A stretch of DNA of 64,000 bases, from the NCBI GenBank assembly GCA_026770025.1, contig JAMXDE010000007.1, positions 682,001-746,000 on the forward strand, in the 5' to 3' direction. Numbering within the stretch: position 1 is the first letter of the stretch; each line of letters opens with the position of its first letter. The DNA comes from Craspedostauros australis. Lineage: Eukaryota; Bacillariophyta; Bacillariophyceae; Mastogloiales; Achnanthaceae. Made by a program: the position numbers and the translations under genes. Of this stretch, positions 21,591 to 32,370 are shown one piece after another. Below the pieces are notes generated by a model. That model saw only the letters and a list, made by a program, of their open reading frames with translations. It was not told the origin of the DNA and did not search any database.

Positions 21591-23609
21591 ATGAAGATGC
21601 ATTCGAGGAGCACGCTGGTGTGCTCCCTCGCGTTTGCGATCATTGGGTTTGTCGGCGACCTTCCCAACCTCGCCAATGCGCAGACAGATGCTGGAGTACG
21701 AGCAACAGTAGACACAGAAATAGAAGCGCCAGAAGCAGAAGCACGGAAGCAAACGGATCCAGCTGCTTGCGCCAATGGCGATGAATCACACTTAGAGGGA
21801 TCCTGCCAGGTGCCGGCTGCACGACCAACCAACGGTGAAGGCAAGCATGAATCCGATTCTGCCACCACGGACAACGCCAGCGAAGCTGCTTCCCCAAAGC
21901 CATCTGCACAATCAAGACCTCGCAGAGTGCCGGAAGGTTGCCAGATCGTATTGGCGCCCACTACGCAAATACCGCCGCTCTCGTCGTCGAGCTCGGGCCA
22001 ACAACAGAAACGGCAGGTTCGCACAAGTAGTAGCGAGGGGGGCCATCACCATGACTGGGGCGTCTTCACGCTCGTCCCTCGCAATCGAGGCGATCGCGCC
22101 TTGCATGGAGACGTCGTCCATCAGATCATTGATGCCGACCCGACATCGGTGTGGCATCAGTTCTACCAAGGAGAAGGCAACCTCGTTACATCCCCCAAAC
22201 TCACCGGTGGGCAATTCGAGGCGCAGTTATCCGTCCTCTCGGCGATACCGGGGATTGGAGCATTGACCCAACCGTCGGCGTCCAAAAATGTTCTCCCGTT
22301 CGTGCCGATGGTGGATGAAGCAGGGTTGACGCGGCAAAAGTACGCCGGCGCTGGTGCCGTCACGCATTACCACAACCTCACTTGGTTTGTCAGCAATCAG
22401 CGGGTGGAAGCTGGCGGAGAGCTATTCCGACCAAGCACGTCTCTGCAACGTCACCGCCAACGGCAGGAGGCAAATCATGATCTACCCGGAAATGCTCAGA
22501 AGCAGCAAGAGCAGCAGGGGCAACACACCAGCAGATCGCCGTCATGGTTGCGGGAAAATGGCTACTGCTTGGACAACGCACAACCAAAACGAAAATCCAG
22601 ACTTGAAGGGGCAGGCCGAGGCGTGTTTTCCAACAGAGCGATGAAGAAAGGCGACGTAGTTGCGCCCGTTCCAGTCGTTCCCATTCTTACGGAAGACTTG
22701 CGCACGGGAGGGAAACGAGGCAATCGACAACAGCTCGTGACCAATTACTGCTTCGGCCATCCCAACTCGACAGTGCATCTGTACCCGTTCGGTCCGACTA
22801 TTCATCTCGTGAATCATTACAACCGGCCGAATGCAAGGCTTCGATGGGCAGATCAATCAGTTGAAGCGTCGTCGCAAGAGACACAAACGTCGCTGACCAC
22901 GCTACCTTCGCTGGATCAAATACGCACGAGATCAGCACCGAAGAGCATGCTGCTTGAATTGGTGGCGTTGCGAAATATACGGAAAGGTGAGGAAATCACG
23001 ATCAACTATGGCAGGGGATGGGAGGACGCATGGTGGCGCCATGTACGGCGGTGGGAGTCCACGCATGACCCAGAAAGCTCTGATGGAGCTTTCGCTCATG
23101 ACCACTACGTGCCGGCCAGCGTCATTGATGATGCGGCCAAGACGATCCGCACTGAGGCAGAACAGAAGGAGAACCCGTACGAATCCAACGTGGTCATCAC
23201 GTGCTTCTACCGTTACGGCGATCGCACCGAGTCCGAGCGACAGAAAGCCAAGGAGGCGTCGCTCAAGTCACCATCTCAGTCCGCCATCATCACGTACCGA
23301 TGGAAGATGACTCGCGGGATCTACGATCTCAAAAACTTGCGACCGTGCAGCATCCTCAAACGGAAGCAGGGCGACACAGGACGATCAGCGTACGCGGTGC
23401 GAATGTTCAATCGACCGAACCACGACGAGAGTCACGACGATGATCGGATTCCGGAAGATCAATTGCATATCGTAACGCATATTCCAAGATCTGCGATCCG
23501 TTTCATGGACAAGCAGTACACGACGGATCAGCATCTGAAGCAAGCGTTTCGGCATCCAATCGGTTTGGAGGATAATCTGTTTCCGGCGGAATGGATGGAT
23601 TTGACGTAA
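21591..23609 (+). CDS. SET-domain protein A, secretory N-terminus
   Basis: Single exon, 672 aa, ATG at 21591 to TAA at 23607. The N-terminus (LVCSLAFAIIGFVGDLPNLANA) is a clear signal peptide. A Ser/Glu-rich linker follows, then a first SET-like region (about 150-290) and a second, better preserved SET region (about 325-485). The second has GAGRGVFSNRAMKKGDVV, then LVTNYCFGHPNSTVHLYPFG, HLVNHYNRPNA and KGEEITINYGRGWEDAW. SET folds methylate lysines using S-adenosylmethionine. The N-H-x and x-Y-G motifs of the cofactor/active site are visible in the second copy. In the first copy the D-Y-G ending is lost (GGELFRPSTSLQ), unlike in paralogue B at 29984. The C-terminal 120 residues (THIPRSAIRFMDKQYTTDQH) are conserved with B. 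Substrate unknown; location is secretory pathway or an organelle reached through it. Confidence 0.75.
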   Translation: MKMHSRSTLVCSLAFAIIGFVGDLPNLANAQTDAGVRATVDTEIEAPEAEARKQTDPAACANGDESHLEGSCQVPAARPTNGEGKHESDSATTDNASEAASPKPSAQSRPRRVPEGCQIVLAPTTQIPPLSSSSSGQQQKRQVRTSSSEGGHHHDWGVFTLVPRNRGDRALHGDVVHQIIDADPTSVWHQFYQGEGNLVTSPKLTGGQFEAQLSVLSAIPGIGALTQPSASKNVLPFVPMVDEAGLTRQKYAGAGAVTHYHNLTWFVSNQRVEAGGELFRPSTSLQRHRQRQEANHDLPGNAQKQQEQQGQHTSRSPSWLRENGYCLDNAQPKRKSRLEGAGRGVFSNRAMKKGDVVAPVPVVPILTEDLRTGGKRGNRQQLVTNYCFGHPNSTVHLYPFGPTIHLVNHYNRPNARLRWADQSVEASSQETQTSLTTLPSLDQIRTRSAPKSMLLELVALRNIRKGEEITINYGRGWEDAWWRHVRRWESTHDPESSDGAFAHDHYVPASVIDDAAKTIRTEAEQKENPYESNVVITCFYRYGDRTESERQKAKEASLKSPSQSAIITYRWKMTRGIYDLKNLRPCSILKRKQGDTGRSAYAVRMFNRPNHDESHDDDRIPEDQLHIVTHIPRSAIRFMDKQYTTDQHLKQAFRHPIGLEDNLFPAEWMDLT

Positions 23610-24011
23610 CACTGAAAGACTCGTACGAATATGAATGCCAACATTCGACGAGGAGAGTAGAAGATATGTATGATAAATATGCACCAGTACACCACCACTC
23701 ACCGCGCGCGATAAATTCACGAAAGCACCAGTATGAAGAAGGCGAAGATAAACTCTTAGATTAGACGACCTCAGCTCAGCTCAGTTTATGCCAGACAGAA
23801 CTGTAGGTTGGATATTACGTAGTGTAACATTGCTTGCCGCTGGAAGGATAGACTACTCCTACGACGGACACCAACAACTATGCGCAATGCCAAGGAGCGA
23901 TCTCTCGATGAATTCCACTCGTATGCTCGTCTACTCGATACGAAGTCTACGCCTATCCGAATGTATCGTCGTCGACGGGGTTAACTTTGTCTGCGTTTGC
24001 TGCCATTGGCT
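23610..24011. other. Convergent intergenic region
   Basis: 402 bases between the SET protein A stop and the metalloprotease stop. Presumed 3' untranslated sequence of both; no gene seen. Confidence 0.5.
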
Positions 24012-27000
24012 TCAGGCGGAAGGATCAAAAACACAAAAGTCGGTCCGAGAACCCAAGGGGCCAATGCACCCAGGCACGGCATCATTCGCGTCTCTCTGAA
24101 AGCAAATGAGACCATCCGCGCAGTCACTATCTGCATCACAGTCGCCATGGCATCGCTGCAGTTGAAAGTGTTTGGGGTCTGGTGTTCCACCATGATCAAC
24201 GATTCTGAGCGTTCCAAAAGTTGGCGTGCCGCTTGGAACCGCAGTGGGTTTGCTTGTCGGCGAAAATGATGGAAAACTAGATGGAGGAGAGGACGGTTGA
24301 TTTGTTGGCATGCCAGTCGGTGCGCTGGACGGTTGCTGCGTCGGCAAGTGCGATGGAATGTCAGTGGGTACGTACGATGGTTCTGCAGATGGATTAGATG
24401 ACTGCCGCCGCGTCGGTACGTTGGATGGTTCGACTGATGGTTCGACTGATGGTTCGATGGATGGTTCGATGGATGGCTCGATGGATGGTTCGATGGATGG
24501 TTCGATGGATGGTTCGATGGATGGTTCGATGGATGGTTCGATGGATGGTTCGACGGATGGTTCGACGGATGGTTCGATGGATGGTTCGATGGATGGTTCG
24601 ACGGATGGTTCGACGGATGGTTCGACGGATGGTCCCTTGGTTGAACTGCTAGACAGTGCTTCTGACGGTTCACTTGATCTCAGTAAGGATGGGGCAGATG
24701 AAGCTTGATTCGTTGGGGTATGAGTAACCACGATTGAGGGGGACAACGATGGAACATTGGACGGAAAAGACGATCTTATCCTTGTTGGCGCACTTGTCGG
24801 CATCCTTGTCGGTAACGTTGTTGGCAATGCCGTGGAGATTTTTGAAGGCACGCTGGAGGGAAGAGGCGAGATACCTTCGGTCGGAACAGCAGTGTACTCT
24901 GTCCTGTTGGAGTCTGTTGGCAACTCGGATGCCAAATCGCTGGGTGACGGACTTCCCATGGGGCTGGGACGAGGCGTGGGTGAAGCAGATGTGGCATTCG
25001 CCATCATCCTCGGTGACCATGTTGGAACGAAAGTGTTCGGCGCGGCACTAGCGGGCGACAAGCTGGGCAACATGAACGGCTCGAACGTTGGTGGTGTGCT
25101 TGAAGACGCCGTCACGTTGATGGTTGGGCCTTCATCAACGATCGGTATCTGTTTGTCGATTGATTCCAATGTGGGGCGCTGACTTGGAAAAGTGGAAAAG
25201 GCCTTGGTCGGATTGGAGCTGCCAAACGCGCTGGGCTGTCCGCTCGGGAGTTGGGATGGAGAGAGAGTTGGGGAGGTAGAGGGCTGCACGGTTGGCTCTT
25301 CACTTACAGCAACGGTTGGCGGGCTGGTTGGATGCCCTGTTGGAAGAGTAGATGGGATTGCGGTCGGTGATTGAGTTGGAGCCGCTGTTGGATTGGAAGT
25401 CGGCGCTGCCGTTGGTTGTGACGTTGGTCGGTCACTTGGAGATGCAGTTGGGCTGCGTGATGGAATAGCAGTGGGAACGAAAGTTGGCGGGGAGGTCGGC
25501 GATGCTGTAGGTTGAGATGTTGGGCGCTCACTCGGAGTTTCAGTTGGGTTTAATGTAGGTTCGGTAGTTGGGAACGCAGTTGGTCTGGATGTCGGCGATT
25601 CAGTTGGAGCGCTGGTTGGGAGCTTGGTCGTGCAAGGACCGAGATCGCGCCTTCGCGTTGGATCCCTGATGCAAATATCTGTTCTGGGCGCGGCAGTTCC
25701 AAAGCAGCCAGGAACATCTTCTCCCTTGCTGCGTTGGAAGCAGATAAGGCCTGATGAGCAATCACGATCGTAATCGCAATCTCCCGTGCAAAGCTGGATT
25801 GGTGTCTGAGGGCTGCTTCCCAGATCTTGCAGTGGGAGCTGTTCGATAGGAGACTCACCTCCTGCCTCTCCTTCGCTACATTCATGGTCGCAGAATCGTA
25901 TTCTTCCATGGAATCCGACAAAGCCAGGAATCATGTTTGGTTCTGACCTGTCTGCGAAGTTCGTCGTTGTATATCCAAAGCCGTCCGACACAAGAATCGG
26001 GCACTGCGGACACGAGCCATCACGATAAGCCGGAGTTGTGCTTTGGCCGTCGAGCGCCTTGAATTTGTAACCCGCTCCCGCTGTGGACCCAGCTGTATGA
26101 GGAGGAGTAGGAGCGGATAGGTCGATGCGAAATGAAACGAACGAACCTGCTAAGAGCTTCACGGTCTCTTGGAAGTCCGGTAAATAGGTGAACCGACCTC
26201 TGCCTGCTCCCTGCACTTTGGCGGTATCGAGCTCTGACCAGGAAGGGTTGTCAACGCCAAAGTCATCGTCCGATACGAAATACTTGACCGTTTGGTACTC
26301 CGTGGATTCGAGAACGATGTCAATACCATGCACCCACGTCGTTTGTTGGGCGTCGACACGGAAGTGGAAGGATACCACATCATCGTAGTCGCGGATGTAT
26401 TCATTCGTATCCACGTCCATCCAAACAGCGCATGCCAGCGGCAGCGATCCTGGGGGATGAAAGTCCACCCATGCACACTGAGTGTCCAATGCAGGCGAGT
26501 CCATGTCGCGAACTGAAACAACCATGCCGTCTCGCTCCGTGCTCGTGGTGTACGACTGCCCGCTGGAACTGAGTTTGGCTAACAGAGATGACGGTTGACG
26601 AGGATTTGCGGCTTTCTTCACTTGGGTCACTAAGACTGCGTTGTGACCCTCGTTGGTTTGGGAGTTGAAACCGATGTCTCTGTTGTATCCAACATAGTAG
26701 TTGTATTCGTCAGATTGAACGTCAATCCACATGAGCACGATCTGATCCGTTGCACTGCCATCGATCTCGTAGTCAACAATTCCGCAGATTCGCTGCAATG
26801 TGGTCCCGCCATCCTGTATCCTGGCTGCTTGGTTTCCATACCAACCAAGCTGATAGCTCTTGGCTCCTGTGGAGGGCACCCGTTTATTGTCGGTCAAAGG
26901 CAACGACGAGTTTGGGTGAGAGAGCGAATGGGTCGCTTGATCATCCAAATTAGGCGACTGGAATATTCGTAGTTCCAGAACTATGTAGCACGCAGGCTCG

Positions 27001-29136
27001 ATAGAGAATCTACTCATAAACCGTTTGCCCATGTGGCATTGCGCAACGTGTCGCAGTTTTGTGGCGCGCTCATTGACAGTTGGGAGTGAATGGCACTGGG
27101 GCCGCAGATATTCCAAACAGCACCACAGCAACAGGCATAAAAAACCCTTACCGTTGAAAGCCTTCATCTCTTGCCTCACTCTTCCGATGTGGTTTGATGG
27201 ACCCATGATTCCACTGAGAATGGATGCAATTAAATGGTCGAGGAGAGGTGCGCATGACCCGCAGGAGTCCGTCCATGTGCGGAATAGAAATGGAAGGGCA
27301 ACGAGGAACACGATGACGACGGTGCAGTGATATTGATTGAGAATAGATTCTCGTACCGCAGCGTGAGAGTGTTGAATGGGGTACGCGATTTGGCAAACTG
27401 CAATGTCGATGGCGGCTATCACACCATCGCGTTGTGCACATACTCGCGCTCGTATATATGTATTGCGCAGCATAAGTAGCGTATGCCAACCTGACATTTT
27501 GCGAAACGAACTGAAGCCGAACGCACCTTGTATCGCCATACTCGTTCGACCCTTCGTGGCTGTGCAGCAATCCAAAGTTGTGTCCAATCTCATGCATGAT
27601 AGTGATGATGTGATTCATGGCATGATCTGTTGGCTTTGATGCCCGAACATTGTAAGCAGAGATCTTTGCCCGTGGTCCTATGTAGCCATAGGCTGAGGGC
27701 GGGATGAAGAGGAAATGTCAGTATGTGCACAAGTATTTGCATGTAGTCGCATATATTTGTATGTATTTGTATATGTGTGCACGTGCGCAAAGAGCGGTAG
27801 TGTGAGAATGCGATGTCGTACCGGAGGGTAACAATGCTCCATGTGAAATTGTTGCACAGACGTACGAGTTGTACGGAACGTTGTGAGGGAGCATGGCGAA
27901 TGCACCTTCGATAGTGCTGCATGAGAATCGGTACACATTCCCATTCGCGCAGATGATCATGCCTCTCGTGGTCAAACGATACAATGCTAGCACATTGACG
28001 CAAGCACGCATAACAACAACTGCTGCCTCCGGTATGGACCAAGAGGAATGCCCAACTCCAATCCGCTGTCAATGTCGCAACTCACCATACCACCGTCGAC
28101 TTCCTCGGAATTCTGAACCGGCTGGAAAGATGAGGAAAATATGATCGTACTGCTGTTCCAGCCCAACAGCCCGCAAATCTTCCGCGATGATATCATCCAA
28201 TGCCAGGACATCTTGTCCGGCTAGATTGGTATTGGATATCCAATCATAGATTCCATCGGTTACCAGGCCAGGGACGTCCTTGGAATACAGTGTGGTTTGA
28301 CCATGCGAGACATGATGGAACTGCTCCATGAAAGTCAAGTCTGCTCGATCGAAGATGCCAGCACGGACGTCTGCTTTCGGAACTTGGCCATCTGGAAAGA
28401 CTGTCCGGACCACGAGAAAGGAGCGGTTGCCCGATGACAGTGGATTGAGTGATGAATGGCTTCCGTTTGCTTGTGACTCCTGTTGTTGTTGTTGTTGCTG
28501 TTGCTGGCGCTGGTGGTGATTCTGCCGTCCTGCTTGGTACTGCTGTTCAGACATCATTTCGTTCATGTGTGGTTCGGCAAGCCGAATCTCCATGTCATCG
28601 ACTGTCATGCCGCCTGGTAGTATGAGTTCTCTGCCATCTTCCGATATGATTGAACCTTCGAGGAATAAGCTGTAGTCCTGTGCAGATATTGGCAACGATA
28701 GCGAGGGTGACGCCCAGGATGCCATCGTGGATGATTCCAACACGGAAGATAGTGTGGCCAGCTCAGGCGAACGCCGATCAATCCAGTCCATGTCCAGCCC
28801 TGGAATAGCGAGGGATAGATGGCCATGCTGATGCACATCGTTGCCGCGTAGCCTGCATACGACATCCAATTCATCTGACGGTTGATCGGAATGGTCTTCC
28901 TGCACAAACGACACCCCAAGCGCAGATAGACGACACGGTTCACGGATGTACCGCTTGTGTCCAGCCCGCAGTGACGAAGACAAGCACGGCTGCAGCACCG
29001 ATATGCAGACGAGGCATGCCAACGACGCGCATGTGCTGAATCGCCGCCTTGCCCGACTTATCATCCGTATCCGTATCCGTATCCTTGGTTTGGTCATATT
29101 ATTGATTGGCATTCTCGTCGTCGTTGCTGGGCGCAT
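24012..29136 (-). CDS. Secreted gametolysin-type (M11) zinc metalloprotease with Pro/Thr/Ser stalk
   Basis: Four exons are inferred: 29136-28086, 27692-27527, 27213-27152 and 26866-24012. Introns are 393, 313 and 285 nt. Phases are 1, 2 and 1, and all agree. The product is 1377 aa. Exon 1 carries a hydrophobic signal segment (about 35-60) and a propeptide-like region with a poly-Gln run. The splice of exons 1 and 2 gives [20 protein letters not shown]. Exon 2 holds [11 protein letters not shown] (384-394), the HExxHxxGxxH zinc site. The exon 2/3/4 joins restore EYGDTSGIMG and [16 protein letters not shown], both hallmarks of peptidase family M11. The M11 cysteine usually found before F-N-G-A-K is Ala here. 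After the catalytic half come two small Cys modules of the pattern GDCDxDxDCxxGLICFQR, one near residue 710 and one at the very end. They are separated by a 450-residue PT/PS-rich stalk with about 17 S-[VI]-E-P tetrapeptides. A wall- or matrix-processing role is inferred from family. Confidence 0.85.
24421..24634 (-). repeat. 12-bp tandem repeat encoding S-V/I-E-P units
   Basis: About 17 copies of a GGATGGTTCGAT unit (GGTTCGACTGAT and similar variants) within exon 4 of the M11 gene. Only synonymous changes and a Val/Ile alternation separate the copies, suggesting recent slippage or unequal exchange with the reading frame kept. Confidence 0.85.
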
Positions 29137-29983
29137 TGTTGTCCTTCAGCAGAGCGTTGTCGATATCGCCATTGCCATCAACGATTTCCCCAGCCTCTTG
29201 TCAGTTCTTGTGTCTGCGAGTGAATGGGTCGGTAGGTCGGTGGGTCAGTGGGTCAGTGGCTGGGAGGCTTTTTCTGTCGTTGGCGTCGTTGGCGTCGTTG
29301 ATGTTGTTGTTGTTGTTGTGGTTGTTGACGTTGATGTGCTCTTCTTATTTGCCTTCCCCTTCCTTGTGTTCTCCTCTATTCTCCTCTTCTCCTGGTTGCT
29401 CCCCTGCTCCGTGCACCTTTGATCGCGACTGTCTTGCGATGAACAATCGACCAATCAACCCTCCCACCTCAAAGTGGATGTCAATGCCGCTCGCCTCTTT
29501 TGCGTCTTTGCCTCTCTTGTGATGCCGCCGATGACAAACACAAAGAATACTTCCGCTTCTTCACCTCTCCCTCTCCGTGTGCGCGTGTGCAAAACAAACC
29601 ACACGCAGGCAACAACGACAAACAGAATGCCCCTTGCCACCAAATCTTACCAACCGTGCAAAACAACAAGTCCCGAGTCCATTTTGTGAGCAAAAAAGGT
29701 GGCCAATTTTGGCTCCGTTGGAAAACACGGTCCATAAATGATCCGTGCGACTACAGTGAACGGATGTTCGTGTTCGCAAGACAGGAACGATGGCGCCATT
29801 CCCAACACCACATGAAAGGAACGGCATGTCCCAATCGCCTCCACCTCCCGCCTCCTCTCGCGCAGATACTCGTGCGCCTGCCCGCAATGTTGCGATAGTG
29901 GCGTGCCAACAAAATAGTGGCTTCTGCGATGATCGCCACCGCCAACGCTGGGGTCGTCTCCTCTTGTGGTGTTTTGTTGTGAC
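29137..29983. other. Divergent intergenic region between M11 and SET protein B genes
   Basis: About 850 bases that must hold both promoters. GT-rich on the plus strand at 29220-29330 (GTCGTTGGC and TTGTTGTTG runs), that is, A/C-rich in the direction of the M11 gene, as in other leaders here. Frames at 29474-29898 (+) and 29561-30081 (-) are overlapping shadows without motifs. Confidence 0.45.
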
Positions 29984-31825
29984 ATGATGGCCTTGCTGAT
30001 CAGGGGAACAAACGTTCGCCAAAGATACCTCATCAACCGCAGCGGCCAGAATCCATCGAACGTCCAGTTGGTGACATCCACCGTGCAGCTGTTGCTCGTC
30101 GTGGTGGTTGTGGCACTGTTGGTGTTGTCACAGTCGTCGACGATTGTGAGCGCCGATCAGCAACAACAGAAGCAGCAGCATTTGCAGTTGGAGGAAGCAT
30201 CGTGCTCTGCCAATGGCATCGATGAGAGCCATGATTGCGCGGCTTCGTCTTCGTCTTCGGCATCGGTTCATCCAAATCCCAGTTCCAAGGTACCGGAGAC
30301 ATGCGGTCTTGTGATGGCGCAGTCGTCAATCCCTGGTGCTGGGTGGGGAGTTTTCTCGTTGGTGGAGCGGGACGCTGGGTCGTCGTTGCTGGAGGGCGGG
30401 GAGGTGGTTCTGCACATCACGGATCCCAACCCTCAGACAGCTAGTGGAATGAAGCGTCTGGTGTGGGACTATGCCTGGAATGGTCAGGAGATGGGCGGTC
30501 AGTACGAAGGGCAACGCGTTCTGTCTATCAGCGCGACAGGCGTACTTGCCAATGGCCACTTGAGTATGTTTAACATCAAGCAGAAGAATCCAAAGATGGA
30601 CGGTGCTGGTGTTGCACGCGCCGATTCCCCGGGCGCAGGTTCATTCACCCATTACCACGGCTTGGAATGGTTTGTCCGGAAGGATCTTCATAGTGGAGAT
30701 GAAATCTTCCTGGACTACGGCAACGATTGGTTTCGTGAGCGGGGATACGGCAGCACGCCAGCTCTGCGAAAACGCTCGATACCATGGCTTCGTGAGAATG
30801 GATATTGCCTCGACAATTTGATGCCTGGCAATTCCACCATCCCGCACGCAGGACGGGGAGCATTCGCATCGCGCGATATGGTGCAAGGCAGCATCCTCGC
30901 ACCGATCCCCGTCCTTCCCGTCGCCAGATCAAGCTTGGTCTTCCTCAAGCAACGGCAAAGCGGCGAGATCGACACATCGCAGCAACTCGTGCTGAACTAC
31001 TGCTTTGGGCACAATGATTCGTCCATCCTCTTGTTCCCGTACGCTCCGCGGGCGTATCTGGTCAACCACAGCTTGCGCAAAGCGAATGCTGCAGTGCAAT
31101 GGTCGGCGGCCAGCAGCCAGTTGTCTCTTGGCTTGTCGCCCACCGAGCTGCTGGAGTCGAAATCGCAGCTTCTGCTGGAACTGGTAGCTACGCGCCCCAT
31201 TTCCAAAGGTGAAGAAATCATGGTGGATTATGGCGAGGCATGGGAAGAGGCCTGGCTGAATCACATCATCTCGTGGTCATCCAAAAACCGTGCGAGTAGC
31301 AAGAGCGATGATGGCGATGCCTACGAATATGTGAGTGCAAGTTCCCTGAACCAACGACAAGCCGAACTGCGCACCGACAAGGAACAGCGAGGAGCAAACT
31401 CATACCCAAACAACATCTTCACATCATGCTACTACGACTATAATAACGCGATGGTTCCAACGCAGAGCAGTGACGCCGGACGAGGCAATCAAGTTCGTTG
31501 GGATTCGTCGTCGTCATCTTCAAACACCTTCGAATCGAGGCATCTTCGACCGTGCATCGTGATGGATCGCCTGCAAAGTGCGACTCCTGGCACTGATGAA
31601 AATCTGTATACCGTGCTCCTGATGAACCGTCCAGGCCTTCGACAGCATCAGCGCATCCCGAAACACAAATCGCCGTTCATTGTGACGCACGTGCCGCGAA
31701 GAGCAATCCAGTTCTCGGATAAGATGTACACGACAGATCAACATCTGAACGACGCATTTCGGCATGAAATTGGATTGCCCGACGCTCCGTATCCTGCGAT
31801 TTGGAAAGACCTCGAACCTCATTAG
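29984..31825 (+). CDS. SET-domain protein B, secretory N-terminus, two SET regions
   Basis: The frame is open from a GTG at 29966, but the first ATG is at 29984; 613 aa to TAG at 31823. A strongly hydrophobic segment (about 34-50, LLLVVVVVALLVLSQSS) acts as signal peptide or anchor. SET region 1 (about 105-255) runs from GAGWGVFSLVERDAG to FTHYHGLEWFVR and SGDEIFLDYGNDWFRERG. SET region 2 (about 270-430) has HAGRGAFASRDMVQG, LNYCFGHNDSSILLFPYAPR, LVNHSLRKANA and KGEEIMVDYGEAWEEAW. Both D-Y-G motifs and an N-H-S are present, so this copy looks intact. The C-terminal domain (VPRRAIQFSDKMYTTDQHLN) is shared with protein A. The two paralogues lie in the same orientation, 6.4 kb apart, with the M11 gene inverted between them. 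A role as protein lysine methyltransferase is known for the fold; substrate and compartment are unknown. Confidence 0.8.
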   Translation: MMALLIRGTNVRQRYLINRSGQNPSNVQLVTSTVQLLLVVVVVALLVLSQSSTIVSADQQQQKQQHLQLEEASCSANGIDESHDCAASSSSSASVHPNPSSKVPETCGLVMAQSSIPGAGWGVFSLVERDAGSSLLEGGEVVLHITDPNPQTASGMKRLVWDYAWNGQEMGGQYEGQRVLSISATGVLANGHLSMFNIKQKNPKMDGAGVARADSPGAGSFTHYHGLEWFVRKDLHSGDEIFLDYGNDWFRERGYGSTPALRKRSIPWLRENGYCLDNLMPGNSTIPHAGRGAFASRDMVQGSILAPIPVLPVARSSLVFLKQRQSGEIDTSQQLVLNYCFGHNDSSILLFPYAPRAYLVNHSLRKANAAVQWSAASSQLSLGLSPTELLESKSQLLLELVATRPISKGEEIMVDYGEAWEEAWLNHIISWSSKNRASSKSDDGDAYEYVSASSLNQRQAELRTDKEQRGANSYPNNIFTSCYYDYNNAMVPTQSSDAGRGNQVRWDSSSSSSNTFESRHLRPCIVMDRLQSATPGTDENLYTVLLMNRPGLRQHQRIPKHKSPFIVTHVPRRAIQFSDKMYTTDQHLNDAFRHEIGLPDAPYPAIWKDLEPH

Positions 31826-32370
31826 AGACGATTAGAACATATCATAACAGAATATAATGAAATACTACTATATATAATAGAATATAATACATACTGAGCA
31901 GAACAGAGCAGAGTGAAGACAGCATGGGGTAGCTGCAAAAGTGGACGAAAGTAGCGCGGGTCCTAGTCCGTAGTTTGTCGCAGAAGACGTTTTGTTGTTT
32001 TCGGAAGTGAGTCAGAACTCGTGATTTGCTCCATTTTATTGACTCCGCCGACCCAATGACATCCAAACGAACGAAAAAATGATGACGAAGACACGTTGAT
32101 CACGCGACGTCGCTGCGAAAAATGGAACCAGAACCGAAGACGTGCGCGATCCACGAACGCGCACTCGTCGCACACACCGTCCCTCTTTGAAGTTCTGAGA
32201 CGTACGCAGACACACAGAGACGGCAACGTGTCTCGGCATTCCGTTTTGTTGCGCCTTCGAACCTCACAACAAACCACAAACCACCAACACACTCCCTGCA
32301 TTCCTTCCATACGGAGACCATACATACATACTCGCACATCGACAACAACGACAACATCGACAACATCAAG
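31826..32370. other. Flank and 5' leader of cytochrome b5 gene
   Basis: 545 bases. AT-rich next to the SET gene stop (ATATAATA runs at 31845-31890), then C/A-rich towards 32370 with CAACAACGACAACATCG repeats immediately before the ATG. No gene seen. Confidence 0.5.

Noticed and set aside
24310-24708. Plus-strand frame of D-G-S-M-D-G repeats
   Set aside because: Antisense of the S-V/I-E-P repeat in the M11 gene; the minus strand has the signal peptide, zinc site and Cys modules.
24012-27593. Single-exon 1193-aa model for the protease
   Set aside because: This frame reads through two introns and omits the HExxH zinc site, which lies in another frame at 27692-27527.
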